Of a DNA stretch of 64,000 bases, positions 1 to 8,377 are shown one piece after another. The translations under genes were made by a program, and so were the position numbers. Below the pieces are notes generated by a model that saw only the letters and a list, made by a program, of their open reading frames with translations, made no database searches and had not been told where the DNA came from. Source of the stretch: Streptomyces hyaluromycini (GTDB lineage Bacteria; Actinomycetota; Actinomycetes; Streptomycetales; Streptomycetaceae); the NCBI RefSeq assembly GCF_002217755.1, contig NZ_BCFL01000017.1, positions 883,442 through 947,441 on the forward strand, given 5' to 3'. The first letter of the stretch is position 1. Each line of letters opens with the position of its first letter.

Positions 1-888
1 GTCATGGAGTACATCCAAGGCAAGTCGCTCACCAGCTATTTGAAGACAGGACCCACCCTCACACTTGAGCGAACCGTTCGGTGGACACGCGAAATCTGTG
101 AGGGCCTCGAAGCTGCGCACTCACGCAAGGTGCTCCACCACGACATCAAGCCCGACAACATCATGATCACGAACCAGGGCGAGGTGAAGATCGTGGACTT
201 TGGGCTGGCGTCCTTCGCCGATGTCACCCAGTCCCACACGGGCGTGGGCACCCCGCTGTACAAGGCACCGGAGCGGTGGAACGACAACCCTGGCAGCGTG
301 CGCAGCGACCTGTACTCCGTGGGCTGCGTCCTGTACGAGATGCTGACTGGGCGCCCACCCTTCGGCAGCCCTCAGGACGACCCCATGACCGTGGGCAGGA
401 TGCACCAGGACGATTCGCCGGCACCTCCGAGCGCCCACCGCCCAGGCGTGCCCGATCAACTCGACTCCATCGTCCGGATTCTTCTGGCCAAGGACCCGGC
501 ATATCGCCCGCGAAGCGCCGAGGCGGTTGCGGAGGTGATGAGAGATATCCAGAATGCCCTGGGGGTTGAGGACCTGGCTGATGCGAGCGGACGGGCAGAG
601 CTGTCTGACGCTGTGGACAGCGACACTCGCCATTCGGAGCGCATCCGGCTACTGGATCGCCGTATCTTCGAACTGGAACTCCGGTTCGGACCGGATGACC
701 AGGCAGTGATCGAGACACGCGTGGAGCACGCCGAACTCACCGGCCAGTCGGGCGACACACGAGGGGCCGCAGCCCTGTACAACCGCCTCGGCCGTGACTG
801 TCAGGACTTCTTCGGCCCCTATGACATGCAGGCACTCAACGCCTTCGAAGGTGTCGCACGGTGGATCGCAAGATCGGGCGCAGGGTAA
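1..888 (+). CDS. Serine/threonine protein kinase, C-terminal part (5' truncated by window edge)
   Basis: The reading frame is open from base 1, so the N-lobe lies outside the window. About 295 residues are visible. The catalytic loop reads HHDIKPDN near visible residues 45-52, with His in place of the usual Arg of HRD. DFG is at 65-67 and APE at 88-90. The kinase fold ends near residue 180. The tail from about 225 (FGPDDQAVIETR..., FGPYDMQALNAF) resembles the spacing of TPR-10/12 repeats found in actinobacterial kinase-TPR and NB-ARC-TPR proteins. No membrane segment is seen. The role is inferred to be cytosolic Hanks-type signalling; the substrate is unknown. Confidence 0.85.
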   Translation, partial: VMEYIQGKSLTSYLKTGPTLTLERTVRWTREICEGLEAAHSRKVLHHDIKPDNIMITNQGEVKIVDFGLASFADVTQSHTGVGTPLYKAPERWNDNPGSVRSDLYSVGCVLYEMLTGRPPFGSPQDDPMTVGRMHQDDSPAPPSAHRPGVPDQLDSIVRILLAKDPAYRPRSAEAVAEVMRDIQNALGVEDLADASGRAELSDAVDSDTRHSERIRLLDRRIFELELRFGPDDQAVIETRVEHAELTGQSGDTRGAAALYNRLGRDCQDFFGPYDMQALNAFEGVARWIARSGAG

Positions 889-1032
889 ACCAGCTCGTGC
901 CTGGGGGCGTGCCCAGCTCTGAGCTACCGCTCGTGGCAACGCGCTCGAATTCGACCCTGCGATTGCATCCTCGTCGAGCAGTCCCGGCAGAGCACCCCCA
1001 CCGGCAACCGCCGCCAATCGTGTTGTTGCAGG

Positions 1033-1287
1033 TCAGGCTGCGATAGGTGAAAAAGGCTTGACTGAGGTGACCAGCGTGCCCAGCCGCATCCGGTCGGTGA
1101 CGGAGGCGGCCGCGGTCAGCGTCGGTATCGCACCGAACCACGGGCCGTCCCGGAAGCTGCGCCAGGACAGGTGGTCGTACGTGTACGCGGTGTGGAAGCC
1201 CAGCTCCTCCGCGCGCGTCCAGGCGGCACGGCCGCCCTCGCTCCAGCGGCGGTACGGGAGGATCACGGTGCTCAGACGCAGACTCAT
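1033..1287 (-). pseudogene. Truncated luciferase-like (LLM class, F420/flavin) oxidoreductase
   Basis: The 84-residue product begins like the N-terminus of LLM-class oxidoreductases (RLSTVILPYRRWSEG..., AEELGFHTAYTYDHL, RLGTLVTS). Family similarity stops after GTLVTS, near base 1065, and a short unrelated tail follows. Family members are usually around 300 residues, so only the first quarter remains. The break lies in the spacer beside the kinase gene, which suggests an insertion or deletion removed the rest. Non-functional as an enzyme by inference. Confidence 0.8.
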
Positions 1288-1329
1288 GGGTCCGAGACTA
1301 AGGGGACCCGCCGACAGCGGACGAAACGG

Positions 1330-1812
1330 TCACCGTATGCGGCTGCTCAGCCACGGCGTGAGCAGGTGCGCGGCGAGGTGCTCCTTGTACGTGCGGTCCC
1401 CGGCCAGCGGCACGACCAGGGTGGCCGCGGGCGGGAAGCGGCGGGCCCGGACATGGGCCAGGCCGCCGAAGACGGAGTGCAGGAAGGCGGGCACGTCGTC
1501 GCGCGGGACGTCGTGGAACGCCACGCCCTCGACGGTGATCAGCGCGTCGTCTTCCGGGAAGAGCCGCACGCTCACCCGGGGCAGGCCGCCGAACTCGGCG
1601 TACGCCTCGTGCGGCAGCGACCCGTCGGGGTCCGTGGTGACACCGAAGCCCGCGGCGCTGCGCCGCGAGGTCTGGTCGGCGCCGATGTCGTGCGTGACCT
1701 CGATCTCGCGTCCGTGTTCGGCGGCGATCGCGTGGAGCGCGCCGACGGCCGCCTCGGTGGTCGGAAGGTGTTCCCCGTGCCCCTGGTACTCCGAATGGTC
1801 CATACCACTCAT
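1330..1812 (-). CDS. Conserved hypothetical protein
   Basis: A 160-residue protein without a recognised domain, signal peptide or membrane segment. The sequence is His- and acid-rich at the N-terminus, and codon use is typical of the host. Starts at 1812 (MSGMDHSEY) or 1803 are both possible. It begins 10 bases after kptA ends, so the two are probably co-transcribed. Function unknown; position next to an RNA-processing gene gives no firm clue. Confidence 0.65.
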   Translation of the reverse strand: MSGMDHSEYQGHGEHLPTTEAAVGALHAIAAEHGREIEVTHDIGADQTSRRSAAGFGVTTDPDGSLPHEAYAEFGGLPRVSVRLFPEDDALITVEGVAFHDVPRDDVPAFLHSVFGGLAHVRARRFPPAATLVVPLAGDRTYKEHLAAHLLTPWLSSRIR

Positions 1813-1822
1813 GATGCCGGGG

Positions 1823-2398
1823 TCAGTGCGGCTCGGGGAAGCGCAGGTAGCGCGGCGGCACGGCCTGGGTCAGCCACACCCCGTTCGCGCTGATGTGGAA
1901 GACGTGCCCGTCCCGGTGCATCGCGCCCGCGTCGACCGACAGCACCACGGGGCGCCCGCGCCGGGCACCGACCCGCGTCGCGGTCTCCCGGTCCGCCGAC
2001 AGATGCACGTCGTGCCTGTTCATCGGCCTGAGGCCCTCGCTCCGGATCGCGTCCAGATTCCTCGCGACGGTGCCGTGGTACAGATACGGCGGCGGGGTCG
2101 CCGGGGGCAGTCCGAGGTCGACGTCGATGCTGTGGCCCTGGCTGGCGCGGATCCGGGTGCCGTCGATCGCGAACCGCTGCTTGTCGTTGGCGGCGACGAC
2201 GTGGTCCAGTTCCTCGCGGGTGACCGGGAAACCGTGCGCCGCTGCCGCCGCGAGCAGCGTGTCGATCTCCACCCAGCCCGCCTCGTCCAGGCTGAGCCCG
2301 ATGCGTTCGGGCTGGTGGCGCAGGTGTTTCGAGAGGTACTTCGACACCTTCACGGTGCGCCGCTCGTCCTGTGCTCCTTCGTTGTGTCTTGCGTTCAT
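1823..2398 (-). CDS. kptA: RNA 2'-phosphotransferase KptA/Tpt1
   Basis: A 191-residue protein of the KptA/Tpt1 family, which moves an RNA 2'-phosphate to NAD giving ADP-ribose 1''-2'' cyclic phosphate. Visible family motifs are the N-terminal winged part KYLSKHLRHQPERIGL, then YHGT, HLSAD and RRGRPVVLSVDA, which carry the conserved Arg-His-Arg-Arg type active-site residues. I chose ATG 2398 (MNARHNEG) because the upstream extension has no family similarity. The bacterial substrate of this enzyme is not established. It is probably transcribed with the downstream hypothetical gene. Three DnaA-box-like sites lie just upstream. Confidence 0.92.
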   Translation of the reverse strand: MNARHNEGAQDERRTVKVSKYLSKHLRHQPERIGLSLDEAGWVEIDTLLAAAAAHGFPVTREELDHVVAANDKQRFAIDGTRIRASQGHSIDVDLGLPPATPPPYLYHGTVARNLDAIRSEGLRPMNRHDVHLSADRETATRVGARRGRPVVLSVDAGAMHRDGHVFHISANGVWLTQAVPPRYLRFPEPH

Positions 2399-2453
2399 GC
2401 CATCAGAGTGCAGGGCGAGACGCGGATCACGCAGATATTTTTCGCCGCAGGTT

Positions 2454-2507
2454 TGATCCACAACCAAGTGCGGTTATCCACAAGGAAATTGGCCGAGTTG
2501 TGGACAA
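2454..2507. promoter_or_regulatory. Cluster of three DnaA-box-like sequences
   Basis: TTATCCACA at 2474-2482 and TTGTCCACA on the minus strand at 2499-2507 are perfect boxes. TGATCCACA at 2454-2462 is one mismatch away. They occupy the kptA upstream spacer. A single further box is at 6384-6392. Binding by DnaA is inferred only. Confidence 0.5.
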
Positions 2508-2519
2508 GTGCTGGGCATT

Positions 2520-3466
2520 TCACGGTGTTTCGTCAAGATCGTTAACAGGGTTGTGATGTGTGGTGAGCTCGTCCAACCGCCGGGCCCGTACCTCGCGTTC
2601 GGCGGCGATCGCGATGAACTCGGCGATGCGTTCCGGGCCAACGAGCCGTCGTACGGCCTGAATCGTGTCGGTGGGAAGGGACACGGAACGCATCTCGTCC
2701 GGGGGTTTCGGCTGTTCCCCCGCACCGAGTCGACGGCGCACCTCACGGGTCGCGAACAGGCGCATGGCACGGGCCAGTTCGGCGTCCACCGTCTGCTGGG
2801 CCAGGGGGCGCAGCCGGCGGACGAGCGAGGCCCTTCGGCCGCGCCGGCGTCGGTGCGGTGGTCCGGGTCGTCGAGGTAGCGGGCGAAGACGTGCTCGGTG
2901 GTGAACTCCAGGAAACGGGCCGCGATGTGCTCGACCTGCACCCTCAACTCCCGCAGGTGCCCGGAGATCGCGGAGAGAGGGACGCCCGCTGCGTACAACT
3001 CCGCTGCCACGGCGAGCTCCTGAGGGCTCGGGACGAGGAAGGAGCCGGGGTCGCCGTCCACCGGTTCCAGTACGCCGAGTGCCACGGCCTCGGCGACGGC
3101 CGTGTCGTCGGGGGTGCCGCCGAAGCGGGCGTCGAGTTCGGCGCGGGACAGGCGCACCGGTTCCTCGTCGGTCCAGGGGCCCTCGGCCTCGGTGACCAGT
3201 CCCAGGACGCCGGCCAGGCCGCGGCCGGTGTCCCAGGCGTCGAGCAACTCCCTGATGGAGGCGAGGGTGTAGCCGCGGGCGAGGAGGTCGGCGATCTGGC
3301 GGAGGCGGGTGAGGTGGGCGTCGGAGTAGAGGTTGGCGGGGCCCTGGCGTTCGGGGCGGGGGAGGAGACCCTTGTCCTGGTAGGCGCGGATGGTCCGGAC
3401 GGTGGTGCGGGAGTGGTGGGCCAGGTCCTCTATGCGGTAGGCGGGGGTGGCCGGGGGGTCGGTCAT
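2520..3466 (-). pseudogene. MerR-family transcriptional regulator, disrupted by a frameshift
   Basis: ATG 3466 follows a good ribosome site (AAGGAACC). The N-terminus is a MerR winged helix-turn-helix (YRIEDLAHHSRTTVRTIRAY, KGLLPRPER, RLRQIADLLARGYTLASI), followed by a helical effector half. The start frame loses sensible sequence after about base 2835 and would run to 2474. The expected C-terminus (LAQQTVDAELARAMRLF, AEFIAIAAEREVRARRL) continues in another frame to the stop at 2520. One base is missing near 2831-2836 in a G-rich run. This could be a genuine pseudogene or a sequencing error; without the shift it would be about 315 residues. Confidence 0.75.
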
Positions 3467-3588
3467 GTGGGGTTCCTTGGCTGGTGACCGGGGTTGGGGG
3501 CCGGGGGTGGGGACGCTTACCGGCGCTGGCAGGGTGCCGCTGCGCCCACCCGTGCCGCCCCGCGGCACGCCTGCCCGCAGCTACGACG

Positions 3589-3680
3589 TGCCCCGTAAGG
3601 GGCGCTGGGGGTACCCCCGGCCGAAGGCTGGGGGAGGAACTGCGCGACCAGCACCCACGCACCCGCAGTTGGACCACGAC
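3589..3680 (+). repeat. Streptomyces dispersed intergenic repeat, copy 1
   Basis: Carries the GCCCCGTAAGGGGCGC palindrome, then GGAACTGCGCGACCAGC and an ACCCGCAG tail. The same blocks recur at 10325, 10701, 24140 and 48976. This copy has an extra internal hairpin segment (GGGGGTACCCCC). It lies in the 217-base spacer upstream of the MerR gene. Confidence 0.8.
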
Positions 3681-3683
3681 CTT

Positions 3684-5444
3684 CTACAACTTCGGTTCCA
3701 CTCTCGCAATTCGGCGCAGAACCCCCGGCGCCACCCGCGAAAGCCACCGCGCGCCCCTCGCCTCCGGCGTCACCGGGACTACCGCGCGGTTGTGTTCCAC
3801 CGCCTCCAGGATCGCCGAAGCAACCTTCTCCGGTGGGTAGTTGCGCATGCCGTACAGCCGTGCCGACCGCTGCTGACGGCGTCGTTCCTCCTCCTCGTCG
3901 ACCCCCGTGAAGCGGGCCGTGGAGGTGATGTTGGTGTTGATGAGCCCGGGGCAGATCGCCGTCACCCCGATGCGCTGGGAGGCGAGTTCGGCGCGCAGGC
4001 ACTCGGACAGCATCAGGACCGCCGCCTTGGAGGTGCTGTAGGCCGGCAGGGCGCGGGAGGGCTGGTACGCGGCGGCCGACGCCACGTTCACGATGTGGCC
4101 GCCCTGGGCGCGTTCCGCCATCCGGGCCCCGAACAGGCGGCACCCGTGGATCACGCCCCAGAGGTTGACGTCCAGGACCCGCCGCCAGTCCTCGGTCGTC
4201 GTCGTGAAGAAGGACCCCGACAGACCGATGCCCGCGTTGTTGACCAGTACGTCCAGTACCCCGTACTCGCGATGGACCTTCTCCGCGAGCTTCTCCATGG
4301 CCTGCTCGTCGGAGACGTCCGCCGTCTCGGGCCAGGCATCGGCCGCTCCGATCAGCCGGGACAACTCGGCGGTGCGCGCGGCGGCCTCCGCGTCCCGGTC
4401 CACCGCCACCACCCGCGCGCCCGCCTCCGCGAACGCGAACGCCGTCGCCCGCCCGATCCCGCTGCCCGCACCCGTGACCAGGACCAGCTGGCCCCCGAAC
4501 CGCTGGGCGTGGCGGCCGGCGGGCTTCGGCTCCGAGCTCCGGCCGTCCTCCACCGACCTCACGAACTCCTCGATCCAGGACGCCACCTGGTCCGGGCGCG
4601 TGCGCGGGATCCAGTGCTTGTCGGGCAGGGTGCGGCGGGTGAGCCGGGGCACCCAGCGCTCCAGGTCGTCGTACAGCCGCTCGGAGAGGAACGCGTCGCC
4701 GAGGGGCGTGATGAGCTGCACGGGCGCGTGGGCGTACGCGTCCTCGCGCGGGCGGCGCAGCCGGGCCCGTACGTTGTCGCGGTACAGCCAGGCGCCGTGT
4801 GCCGCGTCGGAGGGCAGGGAGGAGGTCGGGTAGTCCCCCGCGGGGAGCCTCTCGGCCCGCTGGAGGATCCTCGGCCAGGCCTTGCCCAGGGGGCCGCGCC
4901 AGGCCAGTTCGGGGAGGGCGGGGGTGTGCAGCAGGTACACGTACCAGGACTTGGCGCCCTGCCCGAGGAGCTGGCCCACCCGGCGGGGTGTCGGGCGCTG
5001 CACGCGCGCGTTGATCCAGTGCCCGAAGTGGTCCAGGGACGGTCCGGACATCGACGTGAAGGAGGCGATACGGCCCTCGGTGCGCCCCACCGTGACGAAC
5101 TCCCAGGACTGCACCGAGCCCCAGTCGTGGCCGACCAGGTGCACCGGGCGGTCCGGGCTGACCTCGTCGATCACCGCCAGGAAGTCGTCCGTGAGTTTGG
5201 CGAGGGTGAAGCCGCCGCGCAGGGGCTGGGGGGCGGTGGAGCGGCCGTGGCCGCGGACGTCGTAGAGGACGACGTGGAAGCGGTCGGCGAGGCGGGTCGC
5301 GACCTCGGTCCAGACCTCCTTGCTGTCCGGGTAGCCGTGGACGAGGACGACCGTCGGGGCCGCCGGGTCGCCCAGCTCCGCCACGCACAGGTCGACGCCG
5401 CCCGTCCGCACCCGCCGCTCGCGCGCGCCTTCGATGCCGGTCAC
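3684..5444 (-). CDS. Bifunctional alpha/beta hydrolase - short-chain dehydrogenase fusion
   Basis: A 586-residue fusion. Residues about 15-300 are an alpha/beta hydrolase of the epoxide-hydrolase/dehalogenase type: HGYPD oxyanion region, HDWG with candidate nucleophile Asp107, and a late DKHW His. Residues about 316-586 are a classical SDR: TGAGSGIG 324-331, NNAG 402-405, Ser456 and YSTSK with Tyr469 and Lys473. All catalytic residues are present in both halves. The GTG start at 5444 overlaps the stop of the M24 gene by four bases, so translation is probably coupled. Substrate unknown; hydrolysis followed by oxidation of one compound is an inference. Confidence 0.88.
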   Translation of the reverse strand: MTGIEGARERRVRTGGVDLCVAELGDPAAPTVVLVHGYPDSKEVWTEVATRLADRFHVVLYDVRGHGRSTAPQPLRGGFTLAKLTDDFLAVIDEVSPDRPVHLVGHDWGSVQSWEFVTVGRTEGRIASFTSMSGPSLDHFGHWINARVQRPTPRRVGQLLGQGAKSWYVYLLHTPALPELAWRGPLGKAWPRILQRAERLPAGDYPTSSLPSDAAHGAWLYRDNVRARLRRPREDAYAHAPVQLITPLGDAFLSERLYDDLERWVPRLTRRTLPDKHWIPRTRPDQVASWIEEFVRSVEDGRSSEPKPAGRHAQRFGGQLVLVTGAGSGIGRATAFAFAEAGARVVAVDRDAEAAARTAELSRLIGAADAWPETADVSDEQAMEKLAEKVHREYGVLDVLVNNAGIGLSGSFFTTTTEDWRRVLDVNLWGVIHGCRLFGARMAERAQGGHIVNVASAAAYQPSRALPAYSTSKAAVLMLSECLRAELASQRIGVTAICPGLINTNITSTARFTGVDEEEERRRQQRSARLYGMRNYPPEKVASAILEAVEHNRAVVPVTPEARGARWLSRVAPGVLRRIARVEPKL

Positions 5445-6283
5445 TTGTCCTCCGCCCAGCGCCGCACGTGCGGCAGATCGTCGTCCAGCCAGAAGGCGCT
5501 CTGCTCGGGGTCCCGGGAGTCGGTGACCACGAGGATCTCCTCGAACTTGGCGCCCGTGCCCCGGAAACCGAGGTGCGGTTCGACCGCCCACAGGCCCGGC
5601 CGGGGCGGGTGGTCGGAGAAGCGGTACGGCGACCACAGGGGCGACCAGCCCTCGCGGTGGCCGTGCAGCGCGTCGGCCGCGAGGCCCTTCAGGGACTGGG
5701 TGCCGAACCCGAAGAGGTGCGGTGACCAGCGGCGCTGCTTCACCCGGTCCACCTTGTGGGCGATCACGCCGAAGGGGTACGCGCGATGCCGGTTGGCGTA
5801 GCCCTGGCGGACCATGAGGCGGTCCACGTCCTGGTAGATCTCGCGCAGCGGGCGCCGCTCGCGCACCTCGCGCAGGATCAGCTCCCGGTGCGCCTCCAGG
5901 TCGGCCATCAGCCGGTCCTGCACGGGGTTGGGCCCGAGGGAGCCGGAGTAGCCGATGTCGGCCGTGCAGCCCTCGTACACCGGGGCCAGGTCCAGGATGA
6001 ACGGCATCCCGGGCGCCAGCCGGCGGTCGGTCGGGAAGAACTGCAGCGGTACGCGGAAGTCCGTGAACGCCGTGCGGTCGCCGAACCAGGCGAAGGGGAG
6101 GTGGAACCAGTCCCGCACGCCCCGCGCGCGCAGCCACTCGCGCTGCATCCGGGCCGCCTCGCGCTCGGTGATCCCCGGCTCCAGCCGGGCCGCGACCGCC
6201 TCCGCGCACTCGTAGGCGAGCCGCTGCACCCGACGGAAACCCTGGAGCTCCGCCGAACGTTCTTCCTGCACTGCCGTCGTCAC
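5441..6283 (-). CDS. M24 (methionine aminopeptidase/prolidase-fold) metallopeptidase family protein
   Basis: A 280-residue protein with the pita-bread fold. Metal-ligand positions are recognisable: two Asp in ILDLAPVYEGCTADIGYS, a His in the GVIAH region, and Glu in WAVEPHLG and KFEEILVV. GTG 6283 (VTTAVQEERS) is preferred because the longer frame from 6367 adds low-quality residues and would span the promoter. It overlaps the downstream hydrolase-SDR gene by four bases. Relatives include creatinase-like and non-peptidase members, so the reaction is uncertain. Confidence 0.82.
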   Translation of the reverse strand: MTTAVQEERSAELQGFRRVQRLAYECAEAVAARLEPGITEREAARMQREWLRARGVRDWFHLPFAWFGDRTAFTDFRVPLQFFPTDRRLAPGMPFILDLAPVYEGCTADIGYSGSLGPNPVQDRLMADLEAHRELILREVRERRPLREIYQDVDRLMVRQGYANRHRAYPFGVIAHKVDRVKQRRWSPHLFGFGTQSLKGLAADALHGHREGWSPLWSPYRFSDHPPRPGLWAVEPHLGFRGTGAKFEEILVVTDSRDPEQSAFWLDDDLPHVRRWAEDK

Positions 6284-6326
6284 CCGATCCGCCCCGTCTC
6301 CGTCGACTGCGGTACGTGCCCGTAAC

Positions 6327-6347
6327 TTGACACTGGTGAATGTGACA
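6327..6347. promoter_or_regulatory. Imperfect palindrome, possible promoter/operator of the M24-SDR operon
   Basis: TGACAC at 6328-6333 and GTGACA at 6342-6347 form an imperfect inverted repeat around a short AT-rich centre. It sits 45-65 bases upstream of the M24 start, where a TetR-type operator would be expected. No regulator gene is adjacent. Confidence 0.25.
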
Positions 6348-6507
6348 GTTGTTAGAGGGAACGTCAATAGGAGGGATGAGGCCTGTGGATAACTCTGCGT
6401 AGCTCTCAGGCAGGGGTTCCCCTAGGGCCCCGTAATACTCGAGGCTGACGCGAAGACGGCTCCAAGGTCTGACGACCGGAGTGGTCCGGGTCACTACCTT
6501 CTATGAC

Positions 6508-7479
6508 GTGACTGTGATCGCGACCGAAAGCCTGAGCAAGCGGTTCCCCCGGGTGACCGCGCTCGACCGGCTGTCCGTGGACATCGGACCCGGTGTGACC
6601 GGACTCGTCGGAGCCAACGGCGCCGGCAAGTCCACCTTGATCAAGATCCTGCTGGGTCTGTCCCCCGCGACCGAGGGCCGCGCCGAAGTGCTCGGCCTCG
6701 ACGTCGCGACCAAGGGCGCCGCCATCCGCGAGCGCGTGGGCTACATGCCGGAGCACGACTGCCTGCCGCCCGACGTCTCGGCCACCGAGTTCGTCGTGCA
6801 CATGGCCCGCATGTCCGGCCTGCCGCCCGCCGCCGCCCGCGAGCGCACCGCCGACACCCTGCGCCACGTCGGGCTCTACGAGGAGCGGTACCGGCCCATC
6901 GGCGGCTACTCGACCGGCATGAAGCAGCGCGTCAAGCTGGCCCAGGCCCTGGTGCACGACCCGCAGCTGGTCTTCCTCGACGAGCCGACCAACGGCCTCG
7001 ACCCGGTCGGCCGTGACGACATGCTCGGCCTGATCCGCCGTATCCACACCGACTTCGGCATCTCGGTCCTGGTCACCTCGCACCTGCTCGGCGAACTGGA
7101 ACGCACCTGCGACCACGTGGTCGTCGTCGACGGCGGCAAGCTGCTGCGGTCCAGCTCCACCACCGACTTCACGCAGTCCACGACGACCCTCGCCATCGAG
7201 GTCAGCGACAGCGACGAGCACCCCGACGGCACCCGCGCGGTGCGCGACGCGCTCCACGCGCGCGGGGTGGAGACGGACAACGAGGGCGGCGGCCTGCCCG
7301 GCGCCGGCCACATCCTGCTGCTCACCGCCCAGGGCGAGGACACGTACGACCTCGTCCGCGACGTCGTCGCCGACCTGGGTCTCGGCCTGGTGCGCATGGA
7401 GCAGCGCCGGCACCACATCTCCGAGGTCTTCACCAGCGCCGACGAGCAGCGGAAGGAGGCGACCGTCCATGGCGGTTGA
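6508..7479 (+). CDS. ABC transporter ATP-binding protein (first pair)
   Basis: A 323-residue ABC ATPase. Walker A GANGAGKST is near residues 35-43, the signature is YSTGMKQR, Walker B is LVFLDEPTNG, and the switch His lies in VTSHLLGE. GTG 6508 gives MTVIATESLSKRF; GTG 6514 is also possible, and no strong ribosome site is present, so the mRNA may be leaderless. It overlaps the next permease by 11 bases. The genes from 6508 to 10015 alternate ATPase and permease and form one operon. The single-protomer CcmA/NatA-type layout suggests an exporter of unknown substrate. Confidence 0.93.
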   Translation: MTVIATESLSKRFPRVTALDRLSVDIGPGVTGLVGANGAGKSTLIKILLGLSPATEGRAEVLGLDVATKGAAIRERVGYMPEHDCLPPDVSATEFVVHMARMSGLPPAAARERTADTLRHVGLYEERYRPIGGYSTGMKQRVKLAQALVHDPQLVFLDEPTNGLDPVGRDDMLGLIRRIHTDFGISVLVTSHLLGELERTCDHVVVVDGGKLLRSSSTTDFTQSTTTLAIEVSDSDEHPDGTRAVRDALHARGVETDNEGGGLPGAGHILLLTAQGEDTYDLVRDVVADLGLGLVRMEQRRHHISEVFTSADEQRKEATVHGG

Positions 7480-8377
7480 GCAGCCTCTGGCCACCCCCGC
7501 GGGTGACCAGTCCCGAATCCACGACATCGGCTACCGCGGCTACGACGGCCCCCGCCTCGGCCGCGCGTACGCCCGCCTGTCCCTCTACTCGCAGACCCTG
7601 CGCGGCTCCTACGGCCTCGGCCGCTCGGTGAAGTCCAAGGTGCTGCCGATGCTGCTGTTCGCGGTGATGTGCGTGCCGGCGGCCATCATGGTCGCCGTCG
7701 CCGTCGCCACCAAGGCACACGACCTGCCGGTGCCCTACACCCGGTACGCGATCATCATGCAGGCCGTCATCAGCCTGTACGTCGCCTCACAGGCACCCCA
7801 GGCCGTCTCCCGCGACCTGCGCTTCAAGACCATCCCGCTGTACTTCTCGCGGCCCATCGAGACCGCCGACTACGTCCAGGCCAAGTTCGCGGCCCTGGCC
7901 TCCGCGATGTTCGTCCTCACCGCCGCCCCGCTGGCCGTGCTGTACATCGGCGCCCTGCTCTCCAAGATGGACTTCGCCCACCAGACCAAGGGGTTCGGCC
8001 AGGGACTGCTCTCGGTGGCCCTGCTGTCCCTCCTCTTCGCCGGCATCGGCCTGGTCATCGCGTCGATCACCCCGCGCCGCGGCTTCGGCATCGCCGCCGT
8101 GATCGCCGTACTGACCATCTCCTACGGCGCGGTCTCCACCCTCCAGGCCATCGCCGACTCCCAGGGCAGCACCAGCGCCATCCCCTGGATCGGCCTGTTC
8201 TCGCCGGTCACGCTGATCGGCGGCCTGAGCACCGCCCTGCTCGGCGGCACCAACACCTTCCCGGGCGGCGACGGACCCTCCCACGCCCAGGGCGCGGTGT
8301 ACCTGCTCGTCGTCCTCGGCCTCATCGCCGCGAGCTACGGCCTTCTGCTGCGCCGCTACAAGAAGGTGGGACTGTGA
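7469..8377 (+). CDS. ABC transporter permease (first pair)
   Basis: A 302-residue membrane protein of the ABC-2 type. Six hydrophobic stretches are visible, beginning at VLPMLLFAVMCVPAAIMV. RDLRFKTIPLYFSRPI matches the conserved loop of the ABC transporter permease subunits that pair with CcmA-like ATPases. ATG 7469 has GGAAGGAGG upstream and lies within the end of the ATPase gene. Its TGA overlaps the next GTG start. Inferred to form a transporter with the flanking ATPases. Confidence 0.92.
   Translation: MAVEQPLATPAGDQSRIHDIGYRGYDGPRLGRAYARLSLYSQTLRGSYGLGRSVKSKVLPMLLFAVMCVPAAIMVAVAVATKAHDLPVPYTRYAIIMQAVISLYVASQAPQAVSRDLRFKTIPLYFSRPIETADYVQAKFAALASAMFVLTAAPLAVLYIGALLSKMDFAHQTKGFGQGLLSVALLSLLFAGIGLVIASITPRRGFGIAAVIAVLTISYGAVSTLQAIADSQGSTSAIPWIGLFSPVTLIGGLSTALLGGTNTFPGGDGPSHAQGAVYLLVVLGLIAASYGLLLRRYKKVGL

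Noticed and set aside
3447..5801. 784-codon plus-strand reading frame
   Set aside because: Antisense shadow of the hydrolase-SDR and M24 genes; no recognisable protein features.
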